From CAZLGO01 sp964559295 (GTDB taxonomy: Archaea > Methanobacteriota > Methanobacteria > Methanobacteriales > Methanobacteriaceae), in contig CAZLGO010000041.1 of the NCBI GenBank assembly GCA_964559295.1, positions 1-15,662 on the forward strand: a DNA stretch of 15,662 nt, given 5' to 3'. This document shows, piece by piece, positions 1 to 8,370 of the stretch; position 1 is the first letter of the stretch; each line of letters opens with the position of its first letter. The notes under the pieces were generated by a model. That model searched no databases. It was not told where the DNA came from and saw nothing but the letters and a program-made list of their open reading frames with translations. Made by a program: the position numbers and the translations under genes.

Positions 1-52
<52 letters not shown>

Positions 53-80
53 CTTCTAGTTTTCAACTGGAGGATGAATC

Positions 81-314
81 GTGAAGAAGGATATCTTAAA
101 TCATGAATTGGTTCCGGAACATATCATTTTATCAAAATCTGAAGCAAAAAAAATAATAAAAGAGTTGAACATCCACCCTGAGCAGCTTCCTAAGATAAAA
201 AAAGATGATCCTGTCGTAAAGGCAATTGAAGCAAAACCGGGAGATATATTAAAAATAATAAGAAAAAGCCCTACAGCAGGGAAGTTTATTACTTATCGTT
301 TGGTATTGGAGTAG
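81..314 (+). CDS. rpoH: DNA-directed RNA polymerase subunit H (Rpo5)
   Basis: This 77-residue protein is the archaeal RNA polymerase subunit H, the counterpart of the C-terminal domain of eukaryotic Rpb5. It is part of the polymerase jaw assembly and binds the A'/A'' subunits. The sequence shows the family pattern: an N-terminal HELVPEH segment, a helix rich in K/E (SKSEAKKIIKEL), then KIKKDDPVVKAI and the GDILKIIRKSPTAG stretch near residues 54-67, ending YRLVLE. The length matches the family, which lacks the N-terminal half of Rpb5. The GTG start at 81 is set by a GGAGG at 69-73. It is the first protein gene of the polymerase cluster, and its stop is 21 bases before rpoB2. It is unrelated to the bacterial sigma factor that shares the symbol. 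Confidence 0.96.
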   Translation: MKKDILNHELVPEHIILSKSEAKKIIKELNIHPEQLPKIKKDDPVVKAIEAKPGDILKIIRKSPTAGKFITYRLVLE

Positions 315-335
315 TATTGCTTTTGGAGGAGTTTT

Positions 336-1832
336 ATGAAGAGTAGACCATGGAAATTAGTCGACGCATTTCTTGATCAATACAAATTAGTCGATCATCA
401 TATAAAATCTTACAACGAGTTTGTAGGTAGCGGAATCCAACACATAATCGATACAACAGAACCCATCATTCTTGAACAAGGCGAATATTTCATAGAAACG
501 GGGAAAATAGAGATTAAAAAACCGTCTATGAAAGAAGCCGATGGATCAAAAAACCTGATATATCCAACAGAGGCAAGGTTAAGGAGCCTCACTTATTCTG
601 CAGATATGTATCTTGAAATGGCCCCTGTAAAAGGTGAATTAAAACAGGACTTTGAGAAAGTTTACATCGGAGAGCTACCAGTAATGTTAAAATCAGATAT
701 TTGTCATCTTAATGGGTTAAGTGAAAAAGAGCTGGTGGAACTGGGTGAAGATCCACAAGATCCTGGAGGTTATTTTATTGTAAATGGCTCTGAAAGAGTA
801 ATCGTGACCATGGAAGAGATAGCGCCAAATAAGATAATCCTTGAAAGAATAGGTAAAGAAGAGGAAAGACACGCCAGAGCCGTTGTAACATCGATAGAAA
901 GTGGATTTAGGGCAAGGATAACGTTGGAATATAGAAAACCAAGAAGAAAAGGAGTATTTTTAAGAATATCCTTCCCCTATGTCCCAGGTGAAATACCATT
1001 GGTTGTTCTACTAAGAGCTCTTGGACTTAAAACAGATGAAGAAATGGTAAAAAGTGTTTCAGACGAGAGAGATATGCAGTTCATTATTATAGATGATATT
1101 CAGACCGCAGGGATAATGACAAGAGAGGATGCTATCTCTTACATTGGAAATAGGGTTGCAAGAGGCATGACAGAGGAATATAGAATCAGAAGGGCAGAGG
1201 ATGTGATTGATAGATATCTACTGCCTCATATCGGCGTTGATCCTGAAAATAGAGAGGATAAGGCCATTTATTTGGCTAAAATGGCAGAGATGTTACTCCA
1301 GGTTATCTTTGAGATGAGAGAACCACACGATAAGGATCATTACACAAACAAAAGACTGAGGGTATCGGGGGCCCTTATGGAAGATCTATTTAGGGTTGCG
1401 TTCATGAGTCTCACAAGGGACATGACATATCAACTGGAGCGAAGTCTTGCAAGAGGAAAGGAGCCTTCTGTAAGTCAAGCCGTAAGATCTGATGTTCTAA
1501 CAGAGAACATAAAACATGCTATTGCCACAGGGAATTGGGTTGGTGGAAGAGCTGGTGTAAGCCAACTTCTTGATAGGACAAGTTATATGGGAGCATTATC
1601 ACACTTGAGAAGAGTTATTTCCCCGTTAAGCAGAAGTCAGCCCCATTTTGAGGCAAGAGATCTTCATCCAACACAATTTGGAAAAATATGCCCAAACGAG
1701 ACTCCAGAGGGTCCAAACTGTGGCTTGGTAAAGAATCTTGCACTTTTAGCCAAGATATCGGAAGGATCCGATCCAAAGGAAATTGAAGATGTAATCAATA
1801 AAATGGAGGTTTTAAACCCTGCATTCTCATGA
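336..1832 (+). CDS. rpoB2: DNA-directed RNA polymerase subunit B'' (N-terminal part of B)
   Basis: The 498-residue product is the N-terminal half of the second-largest RNA polymerase subunit, matching bacterial beta and eukaryotic Rpb2. It holds the protrusion, lobe and fork domains. Visible family marks are VNGSERV at about residues 149-155, a lobe region around 200-330, and a fork segment ICPNETPEGPNCGL at 451-464 that contacts the template near the active site. The length is normal for archaea in which B is divided in two, so the stop at 1830-1832 is a natural split and not a lesion. The ATG at 336 follows a GGAGG six to ten bases upstream. The remaining half is encoded by rpoB1, which begins 78 bases downstream after a hairpin-bearing repeat copy. 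Confidence 0.97.
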   Translation: MKSRPWKLVDAFLDQYKLVDHHIKSYNEFVGSGIQHIIDTTEPIILEQGEYFIETGKIEIKKPSMKEADGSKNLIYPTEARLRSLTYSADMYLEMAPVKGELKQDFEKVYIGELPVMLKSDICHLNGLSEKELVELGEDPQDPGGYFIVNGSERVIVTMEEIAPNKIILERIGKEEERHARAVVTSIESGFRARITLEYRKPRRKGVFLRISFPYVPGEIPLVVLLRALGLKTDEEMVKSVSDERDMQFIIIDDIQTAGIMTREDAISYIGNRVARGMTEEYRIRRAEDVIDRYLLPHIGVDPENREDKAIYLAKMAEMLLQVIFEMREPHDKDHYTNKRLRVSGALMEDLFRVAFMSLTRDMTYQLERSLARGKEPSVSQAVRSDVLTENIKHAIATGNWVGGRAGVSQLLDRTSYMGALSHLRRVISPLSRSQPHFEARDLHPTQFGKICPNETPEGPNCGLVKNLALLAKISEGSDPKEIEDVINKMEVLNPAFS

Positions 1833-1834
1833 CT

Positions 1835-1875
1835 TTAAAAATCATGATTCAATGCCACGAAACCAGAGGTTTCGT
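1835..1875 (+). repeat. 41-base intergenic repeat, copy 1 (rpoB2-rpoB1 gap)
   Basis: This stretch matches 3756-3796 at 39 of 41 positions by eye. It lies wholly in the noncoding gap, starting three bases after the rpoB2 stop. It contains the inverted repeat CACGAAAC/GTTTCGTG around the loop CAGAG. The two differences from copy 2 are G1846 (A in copy 2) and G1859 (A in copy 2). Weaker similarity continues about 20 bases downstream into the T-rich segment. Its origin and role are unknown. It could be a small mobile or duplicated element, or an RNA processing or regulatory site. Confidence 0.85.
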
Positions 1876-1887
1876 GCGGCTTTTTTT
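1854..1887 (+). terminator. Intrinsic-terminator-like hairpin inside the polymerase operon
   Basis: GCC at 1854-1856 plus ACGAAAC pairs with GTTTCGT at 1869-1875 and, across a two-base bulge (GC, 1876-1877), with GGC at 1878-1880. The loop is CAGAG. Seven T residues (1881-1887) follow at once. Archaeal polymerase terminates mainly on T-rich tracts, so the T run is the relevant part and the hairpin may add to it. Full termination here would silence B', A' and A'', so partial termination or a processing function is the more likely reading. This is inferred from sequence only. Confidence 0.5.
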
Positions 1888-1910
1888 AAAAGTTTCTTGG
1901 AGGCAAATTT

Positions 1911-3722
1911 GTGAAAAAATCTAAAATTTATCTTAATGGTAAGTTCATAGGAACCTGTGATGATCCAGAAGATTTTGTCCAAAAGATGAGGGAAAAACGA
2001 AGATCTGGCGAAATATCAGATGAGATGAACATAACCTATTATTCGGATACAAATGAAATTAACATATCCTGTGATCCTGGTAGAGCAAGAAGACCTCTCA
2101 TAATAGTTGAAGATGGGAAGCCAAAATTGGAAGAAGAACATCTTACCAGAATAATAGAAGGTAAGATAAAGTGGAATGACCTTATAAAAGAAGGAATAAT
2201 TGAATATCTGGATGCTGAGGAGGAAGAAAACGCGTATATTGCAATGTTTCCAGAAGATCTAACAGATGAACATACTCATCTTGAAATCGATCCATCCACC
2301 ATGCTTGGAATATGCGCAGGCATAATTCCCTTCGCAAATCACAATTCCTCACCCAGAAATACAATGGAAGCTGGAATGACAAAACAAGCCTTAGGGCTCT
2401 ATGCTTCGAACTACAATTTAAGAACAGATACTCGGGCACATCTTCTCCATTATCCTCAATTGCCAATAATCAAGACAAAGATCATAGATGCAATCTCTTA
2501 TGACGATAGACCTTCTGGTCAGAATTTCGTTGTAGCTGTTATGTCCTATGAAGGATACAACATGGAAGATGCACTTGTTCTTAACAAGGCATCTGTTGAG
2601 AGAGGACTTGCAAGATCAACATTCTTCAGATCCTACGAGGTCTCGGAGCGAAGATATCCTGGTGGACAAGAAGACAAATTCGAAATACCTGAAAATACTG
2701 TTAGAGGATACAGATCAGAGGAATCATATAGACATTTAGATGAAGACGGTATTATAAATCCAGAAGTTAGAGTAAAATCAGGGGATGTTTTGGTAGGCAA
2801 GACATCTCCACCAAGATTTTTAGAAGAGATAGACGAATTCGGAACGGTTGCAGAAAGAAGAAGAGAGACATCTGTTACAGTAAAACACGGTGAGAAAGGT
2901 GTTGTGGATGCTGTAATGGTGACAGAAACCGCAGAAGGGAACAAACTTGCAAAAGTAAGGGTTCGCGATCAGAGAATTCCCGAACTTGGAGATAAGTTTG
3001 CATCAAGGCACGGACAGAAGGGTGTTGTAGGTCTTATGGTCTCACAAGAGGATATGCCATTTACAGAAGATGGTATTGTACCAGATCTAATCATAAATCC
3101 CCATGCAATTCCATCGAGGATGTCGGTTGGACAGATTTTAGAAATGCTTGCTGGAAAGGCAGGGGCACTTGAAGCAAAGCGTATGGATGGGACGCCTTTT
3201 AGTGGAAATCATGAAACCGAAATAAAAGCTCTTCTACTCGAGAATGGATTTGAGACTGCTGGATGTGAAGTCATGTACAATGGAATAACTGGTGAGAAGA
3301 TAGAAGCCGAGATATTCATAGGGGTAGCCTACTACCAGAAGTTGCATCACATGACATCAGATAAAGTGCATGCAAGATCAAGAGGACCAGTTCAAGTTTT
3401 AACAAGACAGCCTACAGAAGGTAGAGCAAGAGAGGGTGGTTTAAGATTTGGAGAAATGGAAAGAGACTGTCTTATTGCCCACGGTGCAGCACTGGTTCTA
3501 AAGGAAAGACTTCTTGATGAATCAGACAAATATGAGGCTCTTGTATGTTCAGATTGTGGAATGATCGCAGTTTATGATAAGATAAGGGATAGAAAATACT
3601 GCCCAATCTGTGGAGAAGTTGATACATTCCCTGTTGAAATTTCTTATGCATTCGGACTCCTACTGGATGAACTTAAGAGCCTGTGTATATTCCCAAAACT
3701 GATCCTTGAAGATAAGGCGTAA
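1911..3722 (+). CDS. rpoB1: DNA-directed RNA polymerase subunit B' (C-terminal part of B)
   Basis: The 603-residue product is the C-terminal half of the second-largest subunit and carries the hybrid-binding, wall and clamp-anchor regions. Motifs seen in order are SYEGYNMEDALVLNK with acidic residues E219/D220, the nucleotide-contact motif GDKFASRHGQKG with lysines K362 and K370 (equivalent to Rpb2 K979 and K987), and the C-terminal zinc site CxxC...CxxC at C546, C549, C564 and C567. The start VYLNGK-like segment (SKIYLNGKFIGT) joins smoothly to the end of B'', which shows the division is at the usual point. The GTG at 1911 has GGAGG at 1899-1903. B'' plus B' totals 1101 residues, normal for an archaeal B. 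The gene is bracketed by two nearly identical noncoding repeats. Confidence 0.97.
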   Translation: MKKSKIYLNGKFIGTCDDPEDFVQKMREKRRSGEISDEMNITYYSDTNEINISCDPGRARRPLIIVEDGKPKLEEEHLTRIIEGKIKWNDLIKEGIIEYLDAEEEENAYIAMFPEDLTDEHTHLEIDPSTMLGICAGIIPFANHNSSPRNTMEAGMTKQALGLYASNYNLRTDTRAHLLHYPQLPIIKTKIIDAISYDDRPSGQNFVVAVMSYEGYNMEDALVLNKASVERGLARSTFFRSYEVSERRYPGGQEDKFEIPENTVRGYRSEESYRHLDEDGIINPEVRVKSGDVLVGKTSPPRFLEEIDEFGTVAERRRETSVTVKHGEKGVVDAVMVTETAEGNKLAKVRVRDQRIPELGDKFASRHGQKGVVGLMVSQEDMPFTEDGIVPDLIINPHAIPSRMSVGQILEMLAGKAGALEAKRMDGTPFSGNHETEIKALLLENGFETAGCEVMYNGITGEKIEAEIFIGVAYYQKLHHMTSDKVHARSRGPVQVLTRQPTEGRAREGGLRFGEMERDCLIAHGAALVLKERLLDESDKYEALVCSDCGMIAVYDKIRDRKYCPICGEVDTFPVEISYAFGLLLDELKSLCIFPKLILEDKA

Positions 3723-3755
3723 CAATCTTTAATAAATTGACGTAAATTCGACTAC

Positions 3756-3796
3756 TTAAAAATCATAATTCAATGCCACAAAACCAGAGGTTTCGT
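3756..3796 (+). repeat. 41-base intergenic repeat, copy 2 (rpoB1-rpoA1 gap)
   Basis: This is the second copy of the 1835-1875 element, sitting in the 110-base gap between B' and A'. The substitution to A at 3780 breaks the stem at an internal position (A opposite C). The outer GGC of copy 1 is absent and the following T tract is interrupted (TTTTGTT), so the terminator-like fold seen in copy 1 is not kept. Bases 3723-3755 before it show no recognisable signal. The rpoA1 Shine-Dalgarno site follows at about 3816-3825. Confidence 0.85.
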
Positions 3797-3832
3797 ACAC
3801 TTTTGTTAAAAATTTAAAAGGAGAGAATAATC

Positions 3833-6442
3833 TTGAAAGGAATTCTAAAGAAGATTTCCCAAATCAATTTCGGCTTAATGTCTCCAGACAATATAAGGAA
3901 GATGTCTGTTACAAGAATAGTAACTCCTGACACCTATGATGAAGATGGTTACCCTATAGAAGCAGGACTTATGGATCCAAGATTAGGGGTAATCGATCCA
4001 GGACTCAAATGTAGAACATGTGGATCAAAAGTTGGAGAATGTCCAGGGCACTTTGGTCATATAGATCTAGCAAGACCAGTTGTTCACGTTGGTTTTGCTG
4101 ACACAATCCATAAAATATTAAGATCAACCTGTAGAACTTGTGGAAGAATCCTCTTATCTGAAAATCAGATCATCGAATATAAGGAAAAAATTGAAAGCAT
4201 GCTTAAAAATGAAGAGAACATCACACCCATTGTAAAAGAAGTATATGAACTTGCAAAAAAGGAGGAGTGTCCTCATTGTGGGGAAAAACAGCAGGATATC
4301 AAAATAGATAAGCCTGTATCTATAGTAGAGAATGATTACAAACTAACATCCAGTGAGGTAAGGGAAAGGCTTGAGAAGATCCTGGATGAAGAATCATTGA
4401 TTTTAGGAGTGAATCCAAAAGTCGCGAGACCTGAATGGATGGTTTTAACCGTGCTTCCAGTTCCTCCTGTTACTGTAAGACCATCAATAACACTCGAGAC
4501 AGGTGAGCGATCCGAGGATGATCTGACCCACAAGCTGGTTGACATATTAAGAATTAATCAAAGATTGAAGGAAAATATGGAGGCAGGAGCCCCCCAACTT
4601 ATAGTAGAAGACCTTTGGGAGCTTTTACAATATCATGTTACAACCTACTTTGATAATGAGGCATCTGGAGTGCCTCCAGCAAGGCACAGATCAGGAAGAC
4701 CACTAAAAACACTTACACAACGCCTAAAGGGTAAAGAAGGAAGATTCAGGAGTAATTTGTCTGGTAAAAGGGTGAATTTTTCAGCAAGAACTGTTATATC
4801 TCCAGATCCAAATATAAGTATAAATGAAGTTGGTGTTCCAGAAATTATTGCAAAAGAAGTTACAGTACCGGTTTACGTCACAAAATGGAACATTGAAGAA
4901 ATGAAAAAATACATTCAAAACGGTCCTGATGTACATCCTGGGGCAAACTACGTAATAAGACCTGACGATAGAAAGATAAGAATATACGAAGAAACTAAGG
5001 ATGCTATAATTGAGAAGTTAGAGCCTGGTTACATCGTTGAAAGACATCTGAAGGATGGAGACACTGTTTTGTTTAACAGGCAACCATCATTGCATAGAAT
5101 GTCTATAATGGCACATGAGGTAAAGGTTTTGCCATATAAGACCTTTAGACTTAATTTGTGCGTATGCCCTCCCTATAATGCTGATTTTGATGGCGATGAG
5201 ATGAATATGCATGTACTTCAGACAGAAGAATCCAGAGCGGAAGCTAAATCACTGATGAGGGTTCAGGAGCATATATTGTCCCCACGGTTTGGTGGACCTA
5301 TCATTGGAGGAATACATGATCATATATCAGGTTCATATCTTCTAACAAGAAAGCAGTCAGTTTTCGATGAAGATGAAGTATTTCAGATGTTAAAACGTGC
5401 TGGAATTCCACTTCCCGATAAAACTGGAAAAAAATGGACAGGAAAGGAAATATTCAGCATGTTACTCCCAGAGGATCTTAATATGGTTTACAGGGCAGAA
5501 ATTTGCAGAAAATGTGACGAATGTCTCAAAAAAGACTGTAAATATGATGCATATGTTTTGATTGAAGATGGTGTCCTGAAAACAGGTGTTGTTGATGATA
5601 GAGCATATGGTGCATTTTCTGGGAGAATTCTGGACCATATAGTAAAGGAATACGGCACCGACAGAGCTAGGGAATTTTTAGACTCTGCAACAAAACTTGC
5701 AATTGCTGGAATAATGAAAAAGGGCTTTACAACAAGCACTGATGATGAAGAAATACCTCAAGAAGCAAAAGAAAGGATTGAAGAGCTTTTACATAAAGCT
5801 GAATCACGGGTTGAACAACTCATTATGGCCTACAAAAATGATGAACTTGAAGCATTGCCTGGAAGGAGCGTTGAAGAAACATTAGAGATGAAAATAATGC
5901 AAGTGCTTGGTGAAGCCAGGGACAAATCAGGGGAGATTGCAGAAAATTATCTTGGAATGGAAAATCATGCTGTTATAATGGCAATTACAGGTGCGAGAGG
6001 ATCCATGCTAAACTTAACCCAAATAGCTGCTTGTGTTGGACAACAATCTGTCCGTGGAGAAAGGATAAAAAGAGGTTATAGTGAAAGGACACTCCCGCAC
6101 TTTAAGAAGGGAGAATTAGGTGCAAAGGCACGTGGTTTTGTACATTCGAGCTACAAGAGGGGACTTGATCCATTAGAGTTTTTCTTCCACGCCATGGGTG
6201 GTAGGGAAGGTCTTGTTGACACAGCTGTAAGAACTGCACAGAGTGGTTATATGCAACGTAGATTGGTAAATGCCCTTCAGGATCTGAGTGTTAAGTCGAA
6301 TGGAACTGTAATGGACAATAGAGGAGTTTTAGTCCAGCTTAGATACGGTGAGGATGGAGTAGATCCTGCAAAGAGTGATTATGGGAAGATTGTCGATATG
6401 GATAAGATCGTAGAGGAGATTAGAGCTGAATCTGGTAAATAA
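3833..6442 (+). CDS. rpoA1: DNA-directed RNA polymerase subunit A' (N-terminal part of A)
   Basis: The 869-residue product is the catalytic N-terminal part of the largest subunit (bacterial beta', eukaryotic Rpb1). The clamp zinc site is C60xxC63...C70...H73, and further pairs lie at C100/C103 and C146/C149. The RFRxNLSGKRVNFSARTVISPDP segment lies near residues 304-325. The metal-binding active site NADFDGD is at 449-455, with D451, D453 and D455 holding the catalytic magnesium. A further cluster, C558, C561, C564 and C569, follows in the funnel/pore region. The start is TTG at 3833, preceded by AAAAGGAGAG; it gives the usual archaeal N terminus running into INFGLMSPDNIRKMSV. The first downstream ATG would remove conserved residues. 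The protein ends at the standard A'/A'' division, and A'' follows 35 bases later. Confidence 0.97.
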   Translation: MKGILKKISQINFGLMSPDNIRKMSVTRIVTPDTYDEDGYPIEAGLMDPRLGVIDPGLKCRTCGSKVGECPGHFGHIDLARPVVHVGFADTIHKILRSTCRTCGRILLSENQIIEYKEKIESMLKNEENITPIVKEVYELAKKEECPHCGEKQQDIKIDKPVSIVENDYKLTSSEVRERLEKILDEESLILGVNPKVARPEWMVLTVLPVPPVTVRPSITLETGERSEDDLTHKLVDILRINQRLKENMEAGAPQLIVEDLWELLQYHVTTYFDNEASGVPPARHRSGRPLKTLTQRLKGKEGRFRSNLSGKRVNFSARTVISPDPNISINEVGVPEIIAKEVTVPVYVTKWNIEEMKKYIQNGPDVHPGANYVIRPDDRKIRIYEETKDAIIEKLEPGYIVERHLKDGDTVLFNRQPSLHRMSIMAHEVKVLPYKTFRLNLCVCPPYNADFDGDEMNMHVLQTEESRAEAKSLMRVQEHILSPRFGGPIIGGIHDHISGSYLLTRKQSVFDEDEVFQMLKRAGIPLPDKTGKKWTGKEIFSMLLPEDLNMVYRAEICRKCDECLKKDCKYDAYVLIEDGVLKTGVVDDRAYGAFSGRILDHIVKEYGTDRAREFLDSATKLAIAGIMKKGFTTSTDDEEIPQEAKERIEELLHKAESRVEQLIMAYKNDELEALPGRSVEETLEMKIMQVLGEARDKSGEIAENYLGMENHAVIMAITGARGSMLNLTQIAACVGQQSVRGERIKRGYSERTLPHFKKGELGAKARGFVHSSYKRGLDPLEFFFHAMGGREGLVDTAVRTAQSGYMQRRLVNALQDLSVKSNGTVMDNRGVLVQLRYGEDGVDPAKSDYGKIVDMDKIVEEIRAESGK

Positions 6443-6467
6443 TTGAATGAATGATACTAAAGCTTAT

Positions 6468-6474
6468 AGGTGAT
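6468..6474 (+). promoter_or_regulatory. Shine-Dalgarno site that sets the rpoA2 start
   Basis: AGGTGAT is complementary to the archaeal 16S rRNA 3' tail and sits four bases before GTG at 6478. The ATG at 6451, in the same frame, has no such site upstream. The identical 12-base context TTATAGGTGATT precedes the EF-2 gene at 9577-9588. Confidence 0.75.
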
Positions 6475-6477
6475 TTC

Positions 6478-7626
6478 GTGGGAAAGGATAAAAAAAAGAA
6501 GGTCTTAAACATCCTAAAAAAGAAAAAAGCCGAACTTCCAGAACTTTTGATTAATGAAATAATATTGACTACTCAAAGACATGATTTAAGCGATGATGAA
6601 ATTGAAAAGTTGATAGAGAAGTTAAAAGCAGCGTATGAACGTGCTGAGGTTGAAGATGGAGAAGCGGTGGGTACAGTGGCAGCACAGTCTGTTGGAGAGC
6701 CTGGAACTCAGATGACAATGAGAACATTTCATTATGCAGGTGTTGCTGAATTAAACGTTACATTGGGGCTTCCAAGATTAATTGAGATTGTGGATGCAAG
6801 AAGAAAGATATCAACCCCAACCATGACCATATATTTCGAAGATGAATACAAAAATGACAGGGACTTTGTGAGGAAAATAGCAAATAACATTGGAAAAATT
6901 ACTATGAATGACATTTTAGCTGATTTTAATGTTGATTATGCCAATATGAAAGTGGTTGTTGAACTAGATGAGGGTAAAATTCACAACAAACGATTGGACT
7001 TTAAGGAGGTTATAAGTAGAATAGAAAAAGCTTTTAAAAGAGTACAAATAAATAAAAACATACTAAGTTTTGAACCTTCAACTTCCGATATAAGGGAATT
7101 GAGACTCCTGGTTGATAAGATCCGGGAGCTACAGATAAGCGGTATCAAAAACATCGGAAAAGTTGTAATAAGAAAAGAAGGTGATGAGTGGGTTATATAT
7201 ACAGAAGGTTCAAATCTTGGGGCTGTTTTGAAGATGGAAGGTGTAGATAAGGTCAGAACTACTACAAATGATATATACGAGATAGAGGAGATTTTAGGTG
7301 TAGAAGCAGCAAGATCTGCCATAATAAAAGAAGCACAGAGTACTATGGAAGAGCAAGGACTTACCGTAGATCTAAGACATATAATGCTCGTTGCAGATAT
7401 GATGACTGTGGATGGTTCAGTCAAATCCATTGGTAGACATGGTGTAAGCGGAGAAAAAGCAAGTGTCCTTGCAAGAGCATCCTTCGAAGAGACTGGAAAA
7501 CATCTTTTAGGAGCAAGTATAAGGGGAGAGGCTGATCATCTAACAGGGATAATAGAAAATGTCATAATAGGTCAACCCATACCTCTGGGAACAGGGGCTG
7601 TTAGAATCATCATGAAACGAAAATAG
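6478..7626 (+). CDS. rpoA2: DNA-directed RNA polymerase subunit A'' (C-terminal part of A)
   Basis: The 382-residue product is the C-terminal part of the largest subunit. It carries the trigger loop and the cleft/jaw region that complete the active centre formed by A'. The conserved block begins GEAVGTVAAQSVGEPGTQ and continues QMTMRTFHYAG at about residues 78-88, the mobile trigger-loop helix that contacts the incoming nucleotide. A second conserved stretch near the C terminus, SIGRHGVSGEKASVLARASFEET, is the usual Rpb1 C-terminal core. The start was chosen at GTG 6478 because AGGTGAT lies just upstream; the longer reading from ATG 6451 would add nine residues (MILKLIGDF) without a ribosome site. 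The division of A into A' and A'' is standard in archaea. The rpl30e Shine-Dalgarno site overlaps this gene's stop codon. Confidence 0.95.
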   Translation: MGKDKKKKVLNILKKKKAELPELLINEIILTTQRHDLSDDEIEKLIEKLKAAYERAEVEDGEAVGTVAAQSVGEPGTQMTMRTFHYAGVAELNVTLGLPRLIEIVDARRKISTPTMTIYFEDEYKNDRDFVRKIANNIGKITMNDILADFNVDYANMKVVVELDEGKIHNKRLDFKEVISRIEKAFKRVQINKNILSFEPSTSDIRELRLLVDKIRELQISGIKNIGKVVIRKEGDEWVIYTEGSNLGAVLKMEGVDKVRTTTNDIYEIEEILGVEAARSAIIKEAQSTMEEQGLTVDLRHIMLVADMMTVDGSVKSIGRHGVSGEKASVLARASFEETGKHLLGASIRGEADHLTGIIENVIIGQPIPLGTGAVRIIMKRK

Positions 7627-7636
7627 GAGGCAATAA

Positions 7637-7933
7637 ATGGACGTGGATAGAGGAATTAGAATCGCTGTAGACACAGGAGATGTCATATTAGGATCTAAAA
7701 AGACAATTCAAGCTTTAAAGCTTGGGAAGGGAAGGTTGGTAATTATTGCAAAAAATTGTCCTTCTGATATTGCCGAAGATGTCACGTATTATTCAAAACT
7801 TTCTGATATTCCTGTTTATAAATATGATGATACGAGTATGGAGCTCGGATCTGTATGCGGTAAGCCCTTCACAGTAGCCGCACTCATCATAAAAGATCCC
7901 GGTGACTCCAATATATTAGAGATTATGGGGTAG
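7637..7933 (+). CDS. rpl30e: Large-subunit ribosomal protein eL30 (L30e)
   Basis: The 98-residue product belongs to the L7Ae/L30e fold and is a component of the archaeal large ribosomal subunit. Family marks are the start DVDRGIRIAVDTGDVILGSKKTIQAL, the central strand LVIIAKNCP, and the GSVCGKPFTVAALIIKDPGDSNIL stretch near residues 71-94. Related L7Ae proteins have a different pattern in the NCP region, which favours L30e, as does the position directly between rpoA2 and nusA, where archaeal genomes regularly place it. The ATG at 7637 follows AGGAGG at 7626-7631, which overlaps the rpoA2 stop and suggests coupled translation. The nusA gene begins five bases after its stop. Confidence 0.94.
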   Translation: MDVDRGIRIAVDTGDVILGSKKTIQALKLGKGRLVIIAKNCPSDIAEDVTYYSKLSDIPVYKYDDTSMELGSVCGKPFTVAALIIKDPGDSNILEIMG

Positions 7934-7938
7934 AGATT

Positions 7939-8370
7939 GTGAGCATAAAATTTACAACCAACGAAATAAGATACATAGCTCTCTTTGAGAGCATGACTGG
8001 AGCAATGGTTAAAGATTGTATAATAGACGATGAGAATGGAAAGATAACTTTCCTTGTGAAAAAGGGAGATATGGGACTTGCAATCGGAAAAAGAGGGAGT
8101 ACGGTGGCTAAAGTCCAAAAAACTGTTGATAAAGGTGTTGAAGTCATAGAACATTCAGAAGATCCTGTAGAATTTATTGAAAACCTCGTGGCTCCAGCAA
8201 GGATTAGAAGTATCAGGATATTACAGAAGGAAAATGGACAAAAGATCGCAACCATAGAAACAGATCAAAAAAACAAGCGAGTTATTATTGGAAAGGGTGG
8301 TAAAAACATAAAAAGAGCAAGACTTTTAGCAAGAAGGCAACATAACATAAACAACATTATAATAAGATGA
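7939..8370 (+). CDS. nusA: NusA-like KH-domain transcription factor
   Basis: This 143-residue protein is the short archaeal NusA: it holds two KH RNA-binding domains and lacks the N-terminal polymerase-binding and S1 domains of bacterial NusA. The first KH loop is IGKRG at about residues 49-53 and the second is IGKGG at about 117-121, both of the G-x-x-G type that contacts RNA. Its role is inferred to be in transcription termination or antitermination, or in rRNA synthesis. The start is GTG at 7939, five bases after the rpl30e stop; the upstream sequence GGGGTAGAG is a poor Shine-Dalgarno, so translation is probably coupled to rpl30e. It is the last gene before a 130-base gap. Confidence 0.93.
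   Translation: MSIKFTTNEIRYIALFESMTGAMVKDCIIDDENGKITFLVKKGDMGLAIGKRGSTVAKVQKTVDKGVEVIEHSEDPVEFIENLVAPARIRSIRILQKENGQKIATIETDQKNKRVIIGKGGKNIKRARLLARRQHNINNIIIR

Noticed and set aside
1833..1910. Break between rpoB2 and rpoB1 read as a gene-disrupting lesion
   Set aside because: Division of B into B'' and B' at this point is normal in methanogens and related euryarchaea, and both parts have ribosome sites and full length. The A'/A'' break at 6442 is likewise normal.
6451..6477. An rpoA2 start at ATG 6451
   Set aside because: No Shine-Dalgarno lies upstream of it, while GTG 6478 has AGGTGAT four bases before it. It remains a possible alternative.
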